Shown one piece after another: positions 33,843-34,666 of a stretch of DNA of 34,666 nucleotides. The number at the start of each line of letters is the position of its first letter. Position 1 is the stretch's first letter. The notes under the pieces were generated by a model, which was given only the letters and a program-made list of their open reading frames with translations, made no database searches and was not told the origin of the DNA. The DNA comes from Thermoplasmata archaeon (lineage in GTDB: Archaea > Thermoplasmatota > Thermoplasmata > Thermoplasmatales > Thermoplasmataceae): positions 1 to 34,666 of the forward strand of contig JAKAVO010000015.1 of the NCBI GenBank assembly GCA_021817255.1, written 5' to 3'. The translations under genes and the position numbers were made by a program.

Positions 33843-34666
33843 ATGGAAAGAGAAGGAAAGCTGATCCTGGTCTTGCTGATCGGCGTCCTTATGGGAGCGA
33901 TCGATTCAACGATAGTCCTTCTGGCCCTAACTACAATCAACGGTTATTTTAAGACGCAATTGTCTCTTTCAATCTGGGTAATCCTGATCTATCTGCTCGT
34001 TATTGCTGTAGGCACAACGCAGCTTGGAAGATTGGGGGACCTTGTAACCAGGAAAAAAATATTCACTTCAGGACTGGCTGTATTCACAATAGGTTCCGCT
34101 TTGTGTGGGGCATCAGCATCAATATATGAGCTGATTGGCTTCAGGGCGATTCAGGCACTGGGCGCTGCAATGATCCAATCCAACAGTGGAGCAATAGTCG
34201 CTGACAATTTTCCGCCACAGAAAAGGGGGAGAGTTTTTGGATACACAGCAATCGGGTTCAACTCAGGTGCAATGCTCGGCATTGTTCTTGGTGGAGTCAT
34301 AACCACATTTATTGGATGGCAATATATTTTTTACATAAATGTTCCAATTGGAATCTTTGCATTCGTATTCGCATTTAAAAACATCAATCCCGGGGAAAGG
34401 GTGGAAAATAAGCTGGACATACCCGGGGCAACATTGCTTGGCGCATCACTCACACTGCTTGCCTATGGTGGGGTTAATATAACCTCAAATGGAATCACAA
34501 CACTCAATGAAATTATCATTCTTGCAGGCACAGTTGTGCTTATAGCATTTGTATCAGCTGAGAGGCACATATCAAAACCTTTGATTCCATTCCGCATTTT
34601 CAGGGTACGCGTCCTCAGCTATTCAATCCTGTCTGCATTTTTGCAGAGCCTTGGATTTCTCTCAGT
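33843..34666 (+). CDS. MFS drug exporter, DHA2 (EmrB/QacA-like) family, 5' part
   Basis: The first 274 residues of a major facilitator superfamily transporter, cut by the right edge. TM1 carries the DHA2 motif IDSTIVLLAL. Motif A between TM2 and TM3 is GRLGDLVTRKKIF. Motif C in TM5 is GAMLGIVLGG, typical of proton-drug antiporters. At least seven TM helices are visible. It is divergent from the ESCRT-III-like gene and probably not part of that system. Substrate unknown. Confidence 0.9.
   Translation, partial: MEREGKLILVLLIGVLMGAIDSTIVLLALTTINGYFKTQLSLSIWVILIYLLVIAVGTTQLGRLGDLVTRKKIFTSGLAVFTIGSALCGASASIYELIGFRAIQALGAAMIQSNSGAIVADNFPPQKRGRVFGYTAIGFNSGAMLGIVLGGVITTFIGWQYIFYINVPIGIFAFVFAFKNINPGERVENKLDIPGATLLGASLTLLAYGGVNITSNGITTLNEIIILAGTVVLIAFVSAERHISKPLIPFRIFRVRVLSYSILSAFLQSLGFLS

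Overview
The window is an archaeal chromosome segment, most likely from an acidophilic Thermoplasmatales-type euryarchaeon. Evidence seen: aIF2-beta with a C-terminal TRAM domain, ribosomal protein S17e, a CTP-dependent riboflavin kinase, an archaeosine radical-SAM enzyme, a grpE-dnaK-dnaJ set, archaeal TATA boxes about 25 bp upstream of many start codons (leaderless transcripts), and Shine-Dalgarno sites at internal operon genes. The order-level placement is inference from protein character; no marker RNA gene is present. Genes are tightly packed, the longest gene-free stretch is about 200 bp, and no tRNA, rRNA, CRISPR array or insertion sequence was seen.

Region 1 (1-8950) is housekeeping: the 3' part of purL and a small unknown gene; a leftward aIF2-beta / PIN nuclease / ribK operon; ileS; a leftward archaeosine RaSEA / thiL pair; and rps17e. 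The PIN gene appears to start at a rare AUU codon.

Region 2 (9030-15624) is a six-gene operon for a membrane complex built like a group 4 [NiFe] hydrogenase: HyfC-, HyfE-, HyfF-, large-, small- and HyfB-type subunits. The large subunit has lost all four nickel-iron cysteine ligands, so this is an energy-converting hydrogenase-related (Ehr-type) complex and not a hydrogenase. All five gene junctions are ATGA overlaps. A universal stress protein gene follows on the other strand.

Region 3 (16250-21830) holds dnaJ, dnaK and grpE on the minus strand, a divergent J-domain protein translationally coupled to a small membrane protein, and a tandem rhodanese.

Region 4 (21891-33691) is the striking part. 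It holds an MIT-domain Vps4-like AAA ATPase, an apparently inactive SDH/ClpP-fold protein, a large coiled-coil protein with a C-terminal HTH, a six-TM membrane GTPase, a GAP1-like GTPase-associated protein, a helical plus beta-sandwich protein, a polytopic membrane protein with a second degenerate GTPase domain, and, convergent at the end, a small ESCRT-III (Snf7/CdvB)-like protein with an acidic MIM-like tail. I propose these eight genes form a GTPase-controlled ESCRT-III/Vps4 membrane-remodelling or membrane-stress system. The family similarities are read from the sequence; the joint function is inference.

Region 5 (33843-end) is the start of a DHA2-type MFS exporter, cut by the window edge.
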